From: WTJX01 sp045106295
GTDB taxonomy: Bacteria > Bacteroidota > Bacteroidia > Cytophagales > JAAEPT01
DNA length: 31,370 nt
NCBI GenBank assembly: GCA_045106295.1
Contig: JBGCEI010000148.1
Span: 1-31,370, forward strand
Direction: 5' to 3'
The notes under the pieces: generated by a model
Databases searched by the model: none
Seen by the model: the letters and a program-made list of their open reading frames with translations, nothing else
Told to the model about the DNA's origin: nothing
Shown: positions 24,544 to 31,370 of the stretch, piece after piece
Numbering within the stretch: the first letter of the stretch is position 1
How the letters are laid out: every line of letters starts with the position of its first letter
Position numbers and translations under genes: made by a program

Positions 24544-25892
24544 TTACTACGATTAATCCATACACCAAAGAAGTTATTGCTAACTATCCATTTCTTACAG
24601 ATACTGAACTGAATGATAAGCTAGCACTTTCAGGTCGAGCATATCATTCTTGGAAACAGACTTCTTTGAAGGAGAGACAGGAGTTAGTTCTTCAGTTTCT
24701 AGAGATAATAGAACAAGAAGAGCAAGAGTTGGCTTTATTAGTCACCCAAGAAATGGGGAAGCCTATTTCTGAAGCGAAACGAGAAGTTGCCAAATGTGTT
24801 CGTTCTATTCGTCAGTTTGTAGAGAAATCGGACGAATATTTAAAAGAAGAGATCATTAAAACAAATTATGCTGAAAGCATAGTTATTTATGAGTCTACTG
24901 GTACGGTTCTAGGTATTATGCCTTGGAACTTCCCTTTGTGGCAAGTGATACGTTATGCCATCCCAAACCTGTTAGGAGGAAATACTATTTTATTGAAGCA
25001 TGCGCCCAACACAGTAGGATGTGGAGAGCGAGTAGAAGAGCTGTTTGTAGAAGCTGGTTTTCCAAAAGGAATATTTCAACATTTGATTATTGGTTTATCA
25101 CAGGTAGAAACAGTGATTGCATCACCCATTGTTTCTGGAGTGACGCTAACAGGAAGTGATAGAGCAGGGAAGGCAGTGGCAGCATTAGCTGGAAAGCATT
25201 TAAAAAAATGTGTGTTAGAACTAGGTGGTAACGATCCATTTATTGTTTTAAAAGATGCTGATATTCAAGAAGCTGCTGAGAAAGCAGTAGCGGCCAGAAT
25301 GGGGAATACTGGGCAAGTATGTATTGCTGCTAAGCGAGTAATTGTAGAGGAGGTTGTTTTAGATAAATTCACTTCCTTTTATTTGAGTAAAGTATCTGAT
25401 TATCAGTCAGATAACCCTATTAATGAAAGTACTACTTTAGGTGTAATGGCTCGTGAAGATTTAGGAGAAAACGTTATGAAGCAAGTAAAACAACTTATTG
25501 CTAATGGAGCTAAAATTCTGTTTGGTTCAGTAGAAGAATTGGCAGCTCACGCTATTAAACCTTGTGTGTTACAGCTAACATCAGAGCAAACTATTGACGA
25601 AGAGATCTTTGGGCCTGTTGGATTAATTATTCCCGTAAAAGACGAAGAAGAAGCGATCAAAGTAGCCAACGATACAAAATATGGATTAGGTGCTTCGCTT
25701 TGGACAACGAACAAAGAAAGTATCCAACGAATTACTCCTCAGTTAGAAGCAGGAGCAGTAGCAGTAAATGTACCTGTGAAATCAGAAGTAGCCCTCCCTT
25801 TTGGTGGTGTAAAGCAATCGGGTTTTGGAAAAGAGTTAGGAGAAATGGGAATGAAGGAATTTTTGAATGCGAAAACAACAGTAATCGTATAA
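24540..25892 (+). CDS. NAD(P)-dependent aldehyde dehydrogenase (succinate-semialdehyde dehydrogenase type)
   Basis: This 450-residue member of the aldehyde dehydrogenase superfamily oxidises an aldehyde to an acid in the cytoplasm. Catalytic features are N130 (PWNFP), general base E227 (LELGG) and nucleophile C261 (GNTGQVCIAAKR), with the coenzyme-contact segment LTGSDRAGKAV. The length of about 450 residues, the motif spacing and C-terminal SEVALPFGGVKQSGFGKELGEMG are like the GabD/Sad group, so succinate semialdehyde is a reasonable guess but not proven. Start ATG 24540 overlaps the menA stop. A 28-bp inverted repeat begins inside its stop codon. Confidence 0.9.
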   Translation: MITTINPYTKEVIANYPFLTDTELNDKLALSGRAYHSWKQTSLKERQELVLQFLEIIEQEEQELALLVTQEMGKPISEAKREVAKCVRSIRQFVEKSDEYLKEEIIKTNYAESIVIYESTGTVLGIMPWNFPLWQVIRYAIPNLLGGNTILLKHAPNTVGCGERVEELFVEAGFPKGIFQHLIIGLSQVETVIASPIVSGVTLTGSDRAGKAVAALAGKHLKKCVLELGGNDPFIVLKDADIQEAAEKAVAARMGNTGQVCIAAKRVIVEEVVLDKFTSFYLSKVSDYQSDNPINESTTLGVMAREDLGENVMKQVKQLIANGAKILFGSVEELAAHAIKPCVLQLTSEQTIDEEIFGPVGLIIPVKDEEEAIKVANDTKYGLGASLWTTNKESIQRITPQLEAGAVAVNVPVKSEVALPFGGVKQSGFGKELGEMGMKEFLNAKTTVIV

Positions 25893-26028
25893 ATTCCAAA
25901 TCTCAAAATTCAAATTCCAAAAAACTTAATGTCCAAGTGGAGGATACTTGAAAAAATGGTAACTTTAGTTTATTAAAACAGATACTCAGTTTTAGTGTTT
26001 GTTTTTTGCAATTTGAATTTTGGAATTT
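25891..26028. repeat. 138-bp element bounded by a 28-bp inverted repeat (family B)
   Basis: Left arm: AAATTCCAAA (25891-25900), a 7-bp insertion (25901-25907), then ATTCAAATTCCAAAAAAC (25908-25925). Right arm: 26001-26028, the reverse complement of both blocks joined, matching at 27 of 28 positions. The 75-bp interior has no gene, but a small CAAGT/ACTTG hairpin is present (25934-25938 and 25946-25950). The element begins in the dehydrogenase stop codon and ends 10 bp before the maoC ATG. No target-site duplication is evident. Confidence 0.75.
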
Positions 26029-26038
26029 ATTTAAAAAA

Positions 26039-26452
26039 ATGGCAACATACGAAGAGTTAAATATAGGCGACAGCTGTACTTACGAGCGAGAAATTACAGA
26101 TCAAATGATCAGAGCATTTGCAGAAGTGTCTGGTGATGTAAACCCTATTCACTTAGACGAAGAATATGCCGCTACTTCTATGTTCAAAGAAAGAATCGCC
26201 CATGGAGCTTTGGTTTCTTCTTTTTTATCTAAATTATTAGGGTGTGACCTACCAGGTCCAGGATCTGTTTATGTGTCACAGTATACCAAGTTTATGCGTC
26301 CAGTGAAAATTGGAGATACCATTACCGCAATAATAGAAGTGAAGGAAAAAGATGAGAAAAAAGGATACGTGACTTTTAGAACATACTGTAAAAATCAAAG
26401 AGGGAAAGTAGTGGTAGATGGAGAGGCAGTAGGTATTCCTCCAAAAAGCTAA
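26039..26452 (+). CDS. MaoC-family (R)-specific enoyl-CoA hydratase
   Basis: This is a 137-residue single hot-dog-fold hydratase. The family catalytic segment with the Asp/His dyad is present as SGDVNPIHLDEEYAATSMFKERIAHGAL (about 29-56). It would hydrate trans-2-enoyl-CoA to (R)-3-hydroxyacyl-CoA or act on a related acyl thioester. I chose ATG 26039: an in-frame TTG at 26006 lies inside the right arm of the inverted repeat and its extra residues (MQFEFWNLFKK) are repeat-encoded. It lies between the dehydrogenase and ispG genes, with no obvious pathway link. Confidence 0.9.
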   Translation: MATYEELNIGDSCTYEREITDQMIRAFAEVSGDVNPIHLDEEYAATSMFKERIAHGALVSSFLSKLLGCDLPGPGSVYVSQYTKFMRPVKIGDTITAIIEVKEKDEKKGYVTFRTYCKNQRGKVVVDGEAVGIPPKS

Positions 26453-26507
26453 ATCATTTCTTTAATTAGTTGGTTATTTAAGTCAGTTAGTAGCTATTAT
26501 CCCCTTT

Positions 26508-28484
26508 ATGGATCAGACCTTACAAAATACACAAGACATAGACCTTAGTTATTGCACTAGCCTTACGAGCTATTCGAGACGAAAGACGAGAGTAGTAAAA
26601 GTAGGTGGAGTCGCTATTGGTGGAGATAATCCCATTCGTGTGCAATCGATGACTACGGTTGATACCATGGATACAGAAGGTTCTGTGGAAGAATGTATCC
26701 GAATGATCGATTCGGGTTGTGAGATTATCCGAATTACAGCACCAAGTATCAAAGAAGCAGCTAATCTAGCCAATATCAAACAAGAGTTACGAGATAAAGG
26801 CTATAAAACACCATTAGTAGCTGATATTCACTTTACGCCCAATGCAGCCGAAGTAGCTGCTAAAATAGTAGAGAAAGTACGGGTGAATCCGGGTAACTAT
26901 GCAGATAAGAAGAAATTCGATGTTATAGAATATACCGACGAAAGCTATGCAGAAGAACTAGACCGTATCAGAGAGAAATTTGTTCCTTTGGTGACCATCT
27001 GTAAAGAACACGGAACTGCCATGCGAATTGGTACTAATCATGGTTCTCTTTCGGATAGAATTATGAGTCGCTATGGTGATACACCGCTTGGTATGGTGGA
27101 ATCTGCTTTAGAGTTCATACGTATCTGTGAAGATGAAAACTACCACGACATAGTGATTTCTATGAAATCCAGTAATACAAGAGTAATGGTGCAGGCCTAC
27201 CGTTTACTGGTTGCTAAACTAGAAGAAGAAGGCTTACAGCCTTATCCACTTCATTTAGGTGTTACTGAAGCAGGAGAAGCAGAAGATGGACGAATAAAAT
27301 CGGCTGTAGGAATCGGGACCTTATTAGAGGATGGGTTAGGAGATACTGTACGTGTATCACTTACAGAAGCACCAGAATACGAAGCTCCTGTTGCTAGGAA
27401 ATTGATTCAACGTTATCAAAATAGGGTAGAGCATCAAATCATTCCTTCTGCTAAGTCTACTTTGGTTAATCCGTATTTATATGCTAGACGAAAGACTAAA
27501 GCAGTCGAGAATATTGGTGGAGACCAAGTACCTCGTGTGATAGCAGATATTAGCACAGAAAAAGAAATTACAAAAGATACCTTACAGCAAATAGGCTATT
27601 TCTACAACGAATTGTTAGACAAATGGTCAATGACCGATCTAGGTGCAGATTATGTCTACACAGGTCAGCTAGAAACTCCTTTTATGCTGCCTAATGGTTT
27701 ACAGCAAGTAATTGACAGTAGCGTTTGGAAAGAAAATTCATCTGCTCATCCGTTATTTACTAAAACAGAGTGGGAGACTAGCAGTGTAAGAAGTCCTAAA
27801 CTGAATTTTTTGCAGTTACAATGTATAGATTGTTTTGATACAGACTTTTTACAAGGTATTCAGAAAGAAAAGAACCTAGTTCTGATTTTAGAAACAGAAA
27901 ATGCACACGCCATGCCAGCCATGCGTAGAGCATTTTTTGAACTCATACAGCATAACATTCAATTACCTATTATCATCAAACAGGGTTATTCTAATAACGA
28001 CAAAGAACAATTACTCATTGATGCATCAACCGATGTGGGAGGCTTATTAATTGATGGATTAGGAGATGGAGTTTGCCTTATGGCTAATACACTCGACCGC
28101 CAATCATTAACATTCTCCAACGAGACAGCATTCGGTATCCTTCAGGCGGCTAGAACCCGGATGACGAAAACAGAATATATTTCATGTCCTTCTTGTGGAA
28201 GAACATTATTCGATTTGCAAGAAACCACGGCTATGATCCGTAAACATACCGATCACCTGAAAGGAATTAAGATTGGAATAATGGGCTGTATCGTAAATGG
28301 TCCCGGTGAAATGGCTGATGCTGACTATGGTTATGTAGGTTCAGGAAAAGGAAAGATTACCTTGTACAAAGGTCAAGAAGTAATGAAGAAAAGCGTTCCT
28401 TCTGAAAAAGCATTGGACGAGTTAATTGCCATTATCCGTGAAGATGGAAAATGGACGGAACCAACAATTAGTGAAGACTTTTAG
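26508..28484 (+). CDS. ispG: 4-hydroxy-3-methylbut-2-en-1-yl diphosphate synthase IspG (long form)
   Basis: IspG reduces methylerythritol cyclodiphosphate to HMBPP, the penultimate step of the MEP isoprenoid pathway. At 658 residues it is much longer than the E. coli enzyme (about 370). It has an N-terminal TIM barrel (TRVVKVGGVAIGGDNPIRVQSMTTVDT...) and a large insertion (about 290-540). The C-terminal iron-sulfur domain has ligands C560 and C563 (SCPSCGRT) and C594 with catalytic E601 (MGCIVNGPGE). This three-domain form is known from plants, Chlamydia and Bacteroidota. Start ATG 26508 is 55 bp after maoC. Its product feeds polyprenyl synthesis and hence menaquinone through MenA nearby. Confidence 0.96.
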   Translation: MDQTLQNTQDIDLSYCTSLTSYSRRKTRVVKVGGVAIGGDNPIRVQSMTTVDTMDTEGSVEECIRMIDSGCEIIRITAPSIKEAANLANIKQELRDKGYKTPLVADIHFTPNAAEVAAKIVEKVRVNPGNYADKKKFDVIEYTDESYAEELDRIREKFVPLVTICKEHGTAMRIGTNHGSLSDRIMSRYGDTPLGMVESALEFIRICEDENYHDIVISMKSSNTRVMVQAYRLLVAKLEEEGLQPYPLHLGVTEAGEAEDGRIKSAVGIGTLLEDGLGDTVRVSLTEAPEYEAPVARKLIQRYQNRVEHQIIPSAKSTLVNPYLYARRKTKAVENIGGDQVPRVIADISTEKEITKDTLQQIGYFYNELLDKWSMTDLGADYVYTGQLETPFMLPNGLQQVIDSSVWKENSSAHPLFTKTEWETSSVRSPKLNFLQLQCIDCFDTDFLQGIQKEKNLVLILETENAHAMPAMRRAFFELIQHNIQLPIIIKQGYSNNDKEQLLIDASTDVGGLLIDGLGDGVCLMANTLDRQSLTFSNETAFGILQAARTRMTKTEYISCPSCGRTLFDLQETTAMIRKHTDHLKGIKIGIMGCIVNGPGEMADADYGYVGSGKGKITLYKGQEVMKKSVPSEKALDELIAIIREDGKWTEPTISEDF

Positions 28485-28580
28485 ACAATAAGATTTTTAG
28501 ATATAAGACACTGTGCCTGCGACGGACAGGCTAAACAAAAGAGTTTGAAATTTGTTGTTTGGAATTTGAAATTTAAAATA
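28485..28580. repeat. composite repeat block (family A, GC hairpin, family B) before the DUF6728-like gene
   Basis: Three parts occur in order. A family A tract lies in reverse orientation (28481-28510). A GC-rich palindrome GCCTG-N7-CAGGC (28515-28531) stands out in AT-rich DNA. A family B tract of TTTGAAATTT/TTTGGAATTTG words follows (28541-28580). The 13-mer TGAAATTTAAAAT (28567-28579) recurs in inverted orientation at 28763-28775, just beyond the small gene. Confidence 0.65.
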
Positions 28581-28585
28581 GGTGT

Positions 28586-28756
28586 ATGAAAAAGTTTTTT
28601 AAGCTTGGAGAAGTATTTGGTTATTTTTTTAGAAAGAAAGATCCGAATAGACCGACTAATTTTAGTGTAAAGGCTATGCATACGGTCAATAAAATCTCTA
28701 TTCTAATGTTTTTAGTCGGGATTACACTTTTTCTAATCAAAATATTTTCCCGATAA
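28586..28756 (+). CDS. 56-residue membrane protein resembling DUF6728
   Basis: This is a short gene of 56 residues. A basic N-terminus with the motif YFFRKKDPNRPTNFSVKAMHTVNKISI is followed by one transmembrane helix (about 36-54). The RKKDPN-P-N...MH-NKISILMF pattern resembles the small Bacteroidota DUF6728 family as I remember it; this should be confirmed by profile search. Function is unknown. Its TAA overlaps the ATG of the cytochrome c gene by one base (TAATG), implying coupled translation and hence a role near that lipoprotein or the respiratory membrane. It is bracketed by inverted repeats. Confidence 0.75.
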   Translation: MKKFFKLGEVFGYFFRKKDPNRPTNFSVKAMHTVNKISILMFLVGITLFLIKIFSR

Positions 28757-29253
28757 TGAGCAATTTTAAATTTCATATTCTAAATTCTAAAAGTCTTAAA
28801 GTCTTAAAGTTTTATAGTCTTATCATCTTCATGATAAGTAGTCTTTTTTCTTGTTCTACACCTGTTGAGCAAAAAAATGAAACTCCAAAAGAAGCCATTA
28901 AGACCGGAGAAATTAATTCTACCGAATTCATCAAAGGAAAGAAAATATATGACGCTTTATGTGCCAATTGTCACGCACCAAAAGGGCAGGGGATAGGCAA
29001 ACTCTATCCACCTCTTGCTCAATCTGATTATTTAGCTGCAAATACACGTTCCATTGCTTGTTTAATCAAAAGAGGTAGTCAAGAGCCTATGACAGTAAAT
29101 GGTGTAACCTACAAAATGCCGATGCCTGCCCAAAATGGACTAAATGAAGTAGAGATTTCTGATCTTCTAAATTACATTTTTAACGCATGGGGAAATAAAT
29201 TAGGGCCTGTTACCCAAGAACAAGTATTAGAAGATTGGGAAGAGTGTAAATAA
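28756..29253 (+). CDS. lipoprotein cytochrome c
   Basis: This 165-residue periplasm-facing c-type cytochrome has one haem site, C69-A-N-C72-H73, and a likely axial Met at 121 or 123 (KMPMPAQNGL). The N-terminus is a lipoprotein signal with hydrophobic run FYSLIIFMISSLFS and lipid-accepting C33. The start at 28756 is favoured by the one-base overlap with the upstream stop, even though the first 25 or so codons fall in family B and A repeat sequence. Shorter starts would lose the basic n-region. The fold matches small class I cytochromes found near oxidases or dehydrogenases. Its redox partner is not in the window. Confidence 0.9.
   Translation: MSNFKFHILNSKSLKVLKFYSLIIFMISSLFSCSTPVEQKNETPKEAIKTGEINSTEFIKGKKIYDALCANCHAPKGQGIGKLYPPLAQSDYLAANTRSIACLIKRGSQEPMTVNGVTYKMPMPAQNGLNEVEISDLLNYIFNAWGNKLGPVTQEQVLEDWEECK
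28759..28826. repeat. family B and A repeats inside the cytochrome signal-peptide region
   Basis: ATTTTAAATTTCA (28763-28775) is the inverse of 28567-28579. Tandem AGTCTTAA copies follow (28792-28799 and 28800-28807), then degenerate ones up to about 28826. In frame they encode NFKFHILNSKSLKVLKFYSL of the signal peptide. Confidence 0.6.
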
Positions 29254-29433
29254 GATGACAATCTATTCGTTTTACCCAATCAATAAATTTATTTAATGAA
29301 TGTCGTTTAGTTAAGCCTTATCGTCATTCATAGTTTTCAAGAACTAAGCGTGGAACCAGCACCTGCTAGTTTATTATAGGAGCAATATTCAAATAGAAAT
29401 TTGAGTAAGAACTTTTTTTGTTAACATAAAGGA

Positions 29434-30348
29434 ATGAGAAAGATTTTAGATCCTGGTTTTGGTGAAAAATACGGGAAACGTACGAAGCGAATAGTTAACA
29501 AGAACGGGTCATTTAATGTAACCAGGTACGGCACTAAAGCTAGGTTGAGTGATGTGTTTCAATGGCTAATTACCGCTTCTTGGATTAATTTTACATTACT
29601 CATTATTCTATTTTATATTTGTATTAATTTTCTGTTTGCCGTTTTATATTGTTGTACAGGAATAGAAGGGTTGAATGGAATAAATACCTCTTTACCTTAC
29701 GCTGACTTTAGTAATTCTTTTTTCTTTAGTGTACAAACGTTTAGTTCGTTGGGTTATGGGATCATACATCCTAGTAGTTTATGGACTAATCTATTAGTAA
29801 CACTGGAGTCATTAGTTGGTTTAGCTTCTTATGCTTTATTAACAGGCTTATTGTATGGGAAATTTTCTCGACCGAGAGCAAGGATAGGGTTTAGCAAAAA
29901 TATGGTTATTTCCCCCTATAAAAAAGGGAATAGTCTTCAGTTTAGGATAGTCAATGAAAGGACATCTCAATTAGTAAATGTGACAGCTAAAGCTATTTAT
30001 TCTGAGGTAGGCAAGGATTTTAACCGGAAGTACTATTCTTTGAATGTTACACCTGAAACTATACAGTTTTTTCCTTTGAGCTGGACAATTGTACATCCTA
30101 TCGATGAAAAAAGTCCTTTTTATCAGAAAGAACCTTCTTATTTCAAGGAAAGTCAAGGAGAAATACTAATTTTGATACAGGGATTTGATGAAACCTTTAA
30201 TCAAGAAGTGCATACACGTTATTCTTACTTGATAGAAGAAGTCATCCCTGACGCTAAATTCAAACAAATGTTTGATACAGATGATCAAGGGCAGATTAAT
30301 TTATACCTAGATCAAATTGATGAAATAGAGGAGGTAAAAGATAGTTGA
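29434..30348 (+). CDS. KirBac-like inward-rectifier potassium channel
   Basis: This 304-residue protein has two transmembrane helices (about 45-73 and 115-141) around a pore loop. The cytoplasmic C-terminal immunoglobulin-like domain is characteristic of Kir channels (RPRARIGFSKNMVISPYKKGNSLQFRIVNERTSQLVNVTAKAIYSEV). The selectivity filter reads S105-L-G-Y-G109 (TFSSLGYG) instead of the usual T-[VI]-G-Y-G. The N-terminal slide-helix region (SDVFQWLITASW) is present. It would pass K+ across the inner membrane. The stop TGA overlaps the TTG start of the ABC permease, which may be accidental packing rather than a shared task. Confidence 0.9.
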   Translation: MRKILDPGFGEKYGKRTKRIVNKNGSFNVTRYGTKARLSDVFQWLITASWINFTLLIILFYICINFLFAVLYCCTGIEGLNGINTSLPYADFSNSFFFSVQTFSSLGYGIIHPSSLWTNLLVTLESLVGLASYALLTGLLYGKFSRPRARIGFSKNMVISPYKKGNSLQFRIVNERTSQLVNVTAKAIYSEVGKDFNRKYYSLNVTPETIQFFPLSWTIVHPIDEKSPFYQKEPSYFKESQGEILILIQGFDETFNQEVHTRYSYLIEEVIPDAKFKQMFDTDDQGQINLYLDQIDEIEEVKDS

Positions 30349-31109
30349 AAGAATTAAAACAATATAGTTACATCTGTTGGGTGTTGGCAATCAACTCTGT
30401 TAAAGTGAGGTATAAGAACTCATTTTTTGGTGTGTTATGGGGGTTTTTAAACCCTTTAGCTCTTATGTATATCTTTATATTCGTCTTTAGTGGCTTGTTT
30501 TCAGATATTGAGAATTACCCCTTATATCTACTTTCAGGACTTATTTTCTGGTATTTTTTCTCTGGATCATCTAATGAAATTGTATTTTCATTTATTAGAG
30601 GATCATCTATTTTGAAATCTATAGCCATACCACGGATTATTTTACCACTTTCTGGTCTGATAGCTAATCTTATCCATCTGTTTTTTACATTAGTTCCTTT
30701 CTTTCTTGTGATGCATTTTTATGGATTAGAATGGACTTTTCATTTACTCTTTCTTATTCCAGCTGTACTACTATTTGCAGTTTTTACATTAGGCTTGTCG
30801 CTTATTCTAGCCTCTGTAAATGTCTATTTTAGAGACATTAGTATGATGTGGTCTACTTTGTTACTTTTTATATTCTATTGCTCACCAGTTGTATACGGAA
30901 GAACAATCGTACCAGAACGGTATGACTTTATTATGAAATATAATCCTATCACTTATTTCATGCAATTATTTAGAGATGCACTTCATGCGAATCAAATATC
31001 AGATAATTCTGTATGGTTAGGTGCAGGTGGAATGTCTTTGTTATTTCTAATAATAGGTTTGTTAGGTTACAGTAAATTACAAAAAGGTTTTGTTTCAAAT
31101 TTAGGTTAG
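30345..31109 (+). CDS. ABC-2 type permease (polysaccharide/O-antigen export type)
   Basis: This 254-residue membrane protein has about six transmembrane helices. The N-terminal cytoplasmic segment VRYKNSFFGVLWGFLNPLALMYIF is typical of Wzm/TagG/KpsM-type permeases that export polysaccharides or lipid-linked glycans. The start is TTG at 30345, overlapping the upstream TGA; no ATG occurs before residue 41, so a TTG start is the only sensible choice. An ATPase with the matching N-terminal extension follows immediately, completing a transporter. The substrate is not shown; O-antigen or another surface glycan is likely. Confidence 0.87.
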   Translation: MKELKQYSYICWVLAINSVKVRYKNSFFGVLWGFLNPLALMYIFIFVFSGLFSDIENYPLYLLSGLIFWYFFSGSSNEIVFSFIRGSSILKSIAIPRIILPLSGLIANLIHLFFTLVPFFLVMHFYGLEWTFHLLFLIPAVLLFAVFTLGLSLILASVNVYFRDISMMWSTLLLFIFYCSPVVYGRTIVPERYDFIMKYNPITYFMQLFRDALHANQISDNSVWLGAGGMSLLFLIIGLLGYSKLQKGFVSNLG

Positions 31110-31115
31110 AGAAGT

Positions 31116-31370
31116 ATCAGCAAGCAAGAAAACGATATTGCCATACATGTAAAGGATGTTTCATTTAGCTATTCTGTTCAAAGAGGAGGAGCTACTAGTA
31201 TCAAAGAATTTGTATTTCGGTTAGGTAAAAGTTCTTTGTTTTATAAGAAAGAGGTACTTAATAATATAAACCTTGAAATTAAAAAAGGAGAAACATTTGG
31301 TTTGATAGGGAAGAATGGAAGTGGAAAAAGTACGTTACTACGTCTTATATCAGAAGTGCTTTATCCATCA
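31116..31370 (+). CDS. ABC transporter ATPase (Wzt/TagH-like), 3' end outside window, start codon unclear
   Basis: The open frame runs to the window edge. It begins IAIHVKDVSFSYS and contains Walker A GKNGSGKST (about residues 64-72 from 31116) and LRLISEVLYP. The insertion between the first strands (RGGATSIKEFVFRLGKSSLFYKKEVLNN) is typical of polysaccharide-export ATPases. No ATG, GTG or TTG lies in frame between the permease TAG (31107-31109) and the conserved core. The frame is the same as that of the permease. I place the start at ATC 31116-31118 only as a guess, since one base change would give MSKQENDIAIHVKDV. ATT at 31137 is an alternative. Confidence 0.75.
   Translation, partial: MSKQENDIAIHVKDVSFSYSVQRGGATSIKEFVFRLGKSSLFYKKEVLNNINLEIKKGETFGLIGKNGSGKSTLLRLISEVLYPS

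Noticed and set aside
25891..26028. Insertion sequence
   Set aside because: The 75-bp interior encodes no transposase, so at most it could be a non-autonomous element.
1..31370. CRISPR array, prophage, rRNA operon or replication origin
   Set aside because: No regularly spaced identical repeats, phage genes, rRNA segments or DnaA-box clusters were seen.

Overview
The window looks like chromosomal DNA from a member of the Bacteroidota. Four things point there: AT-rich DNA, several TAnnTTTG -7 promoter boxes (the Bacteroidota primary-sigma consensus), the gene order miaB / sigma-54 activator / lptE / secG / groES / groEL, and typical families (CarboxypepD_reg-plug-barrel outer membrane protein, long IspG, menaquinone synthesis). 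I cannot assign class or genus. Almost every gene is core housekeeping. There is no phage, insertion sequence, CRISPR array or rRNA.

Layout. 1-1325: 3' part of an NCS1-type permease plus a two-helix membrane protein. 1670-9829 (+): miaB, a sigma-54 activator with no sensor domain, lptE, a repetitive Lys/Glu-rich protein, secG, a terminator, then groES-groEL. 9930-11487 (-): trigger factor behind a tRNA-Leu(UAG), sharing a bidirectional terminator with groEL. 11591-12607 (+): murB interrupted by one in-frame TGA. 12678-14452 (-): BaiN/HI0933-like flavoprotein and a PASTA membrane protein. 14559-20598 (-): gltB-gltD. 20956-23433 (-): TonB-plug-type outer membrane protein. 23638-28484 (+): menA, an aldehyde dehydrogenase, a MaoC hydratase and the long ispG. 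28586-29253 (+): a 56-residue DUF6728-like protein coupled to a lipoprotein cytochrome c. 29434-31370 (+): a KirBac-like channel, then the permease and the start of the ATPase of a polysaccharide-export-type ABC transporter.

The most interesting regulatory reading concerns groESL. It has no visible CIRCE operator and no TAnnTTTG box. Instead it has a sigma-54-like -24/-12 element (7824-7839) with three TGACAG/TGTCAG half-sites upstream. A GAFTGA-containing activator is encoded about 3.4 kb upstream in the same conserved block, and two CTGTCA copies sit over the promoter of its own operon. I infer a sigma-54-driven chaperonin and envelope-stress circuit.

The most interesting unexplained structure is a set of degenerate intergenic repeats. 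Family A is built from AGTCTTA/GTCTAAAG words and family B from AAATTCC/TTTGAAATTT words. They often occur as inverted pairs: 27 of 28 bases match around the gap before maoC, a mirrored A-B...B-A arrangement brackets the DUF6728-like gene, and one copy encodes part of a lipoprotein signal peptide.

Two genes have decoding problems: murB (internal TGA, downstream frame intact) and the ABC ATPase at the right edge (no ATG, GTG or TTG between the upstream stop and the conserved core).
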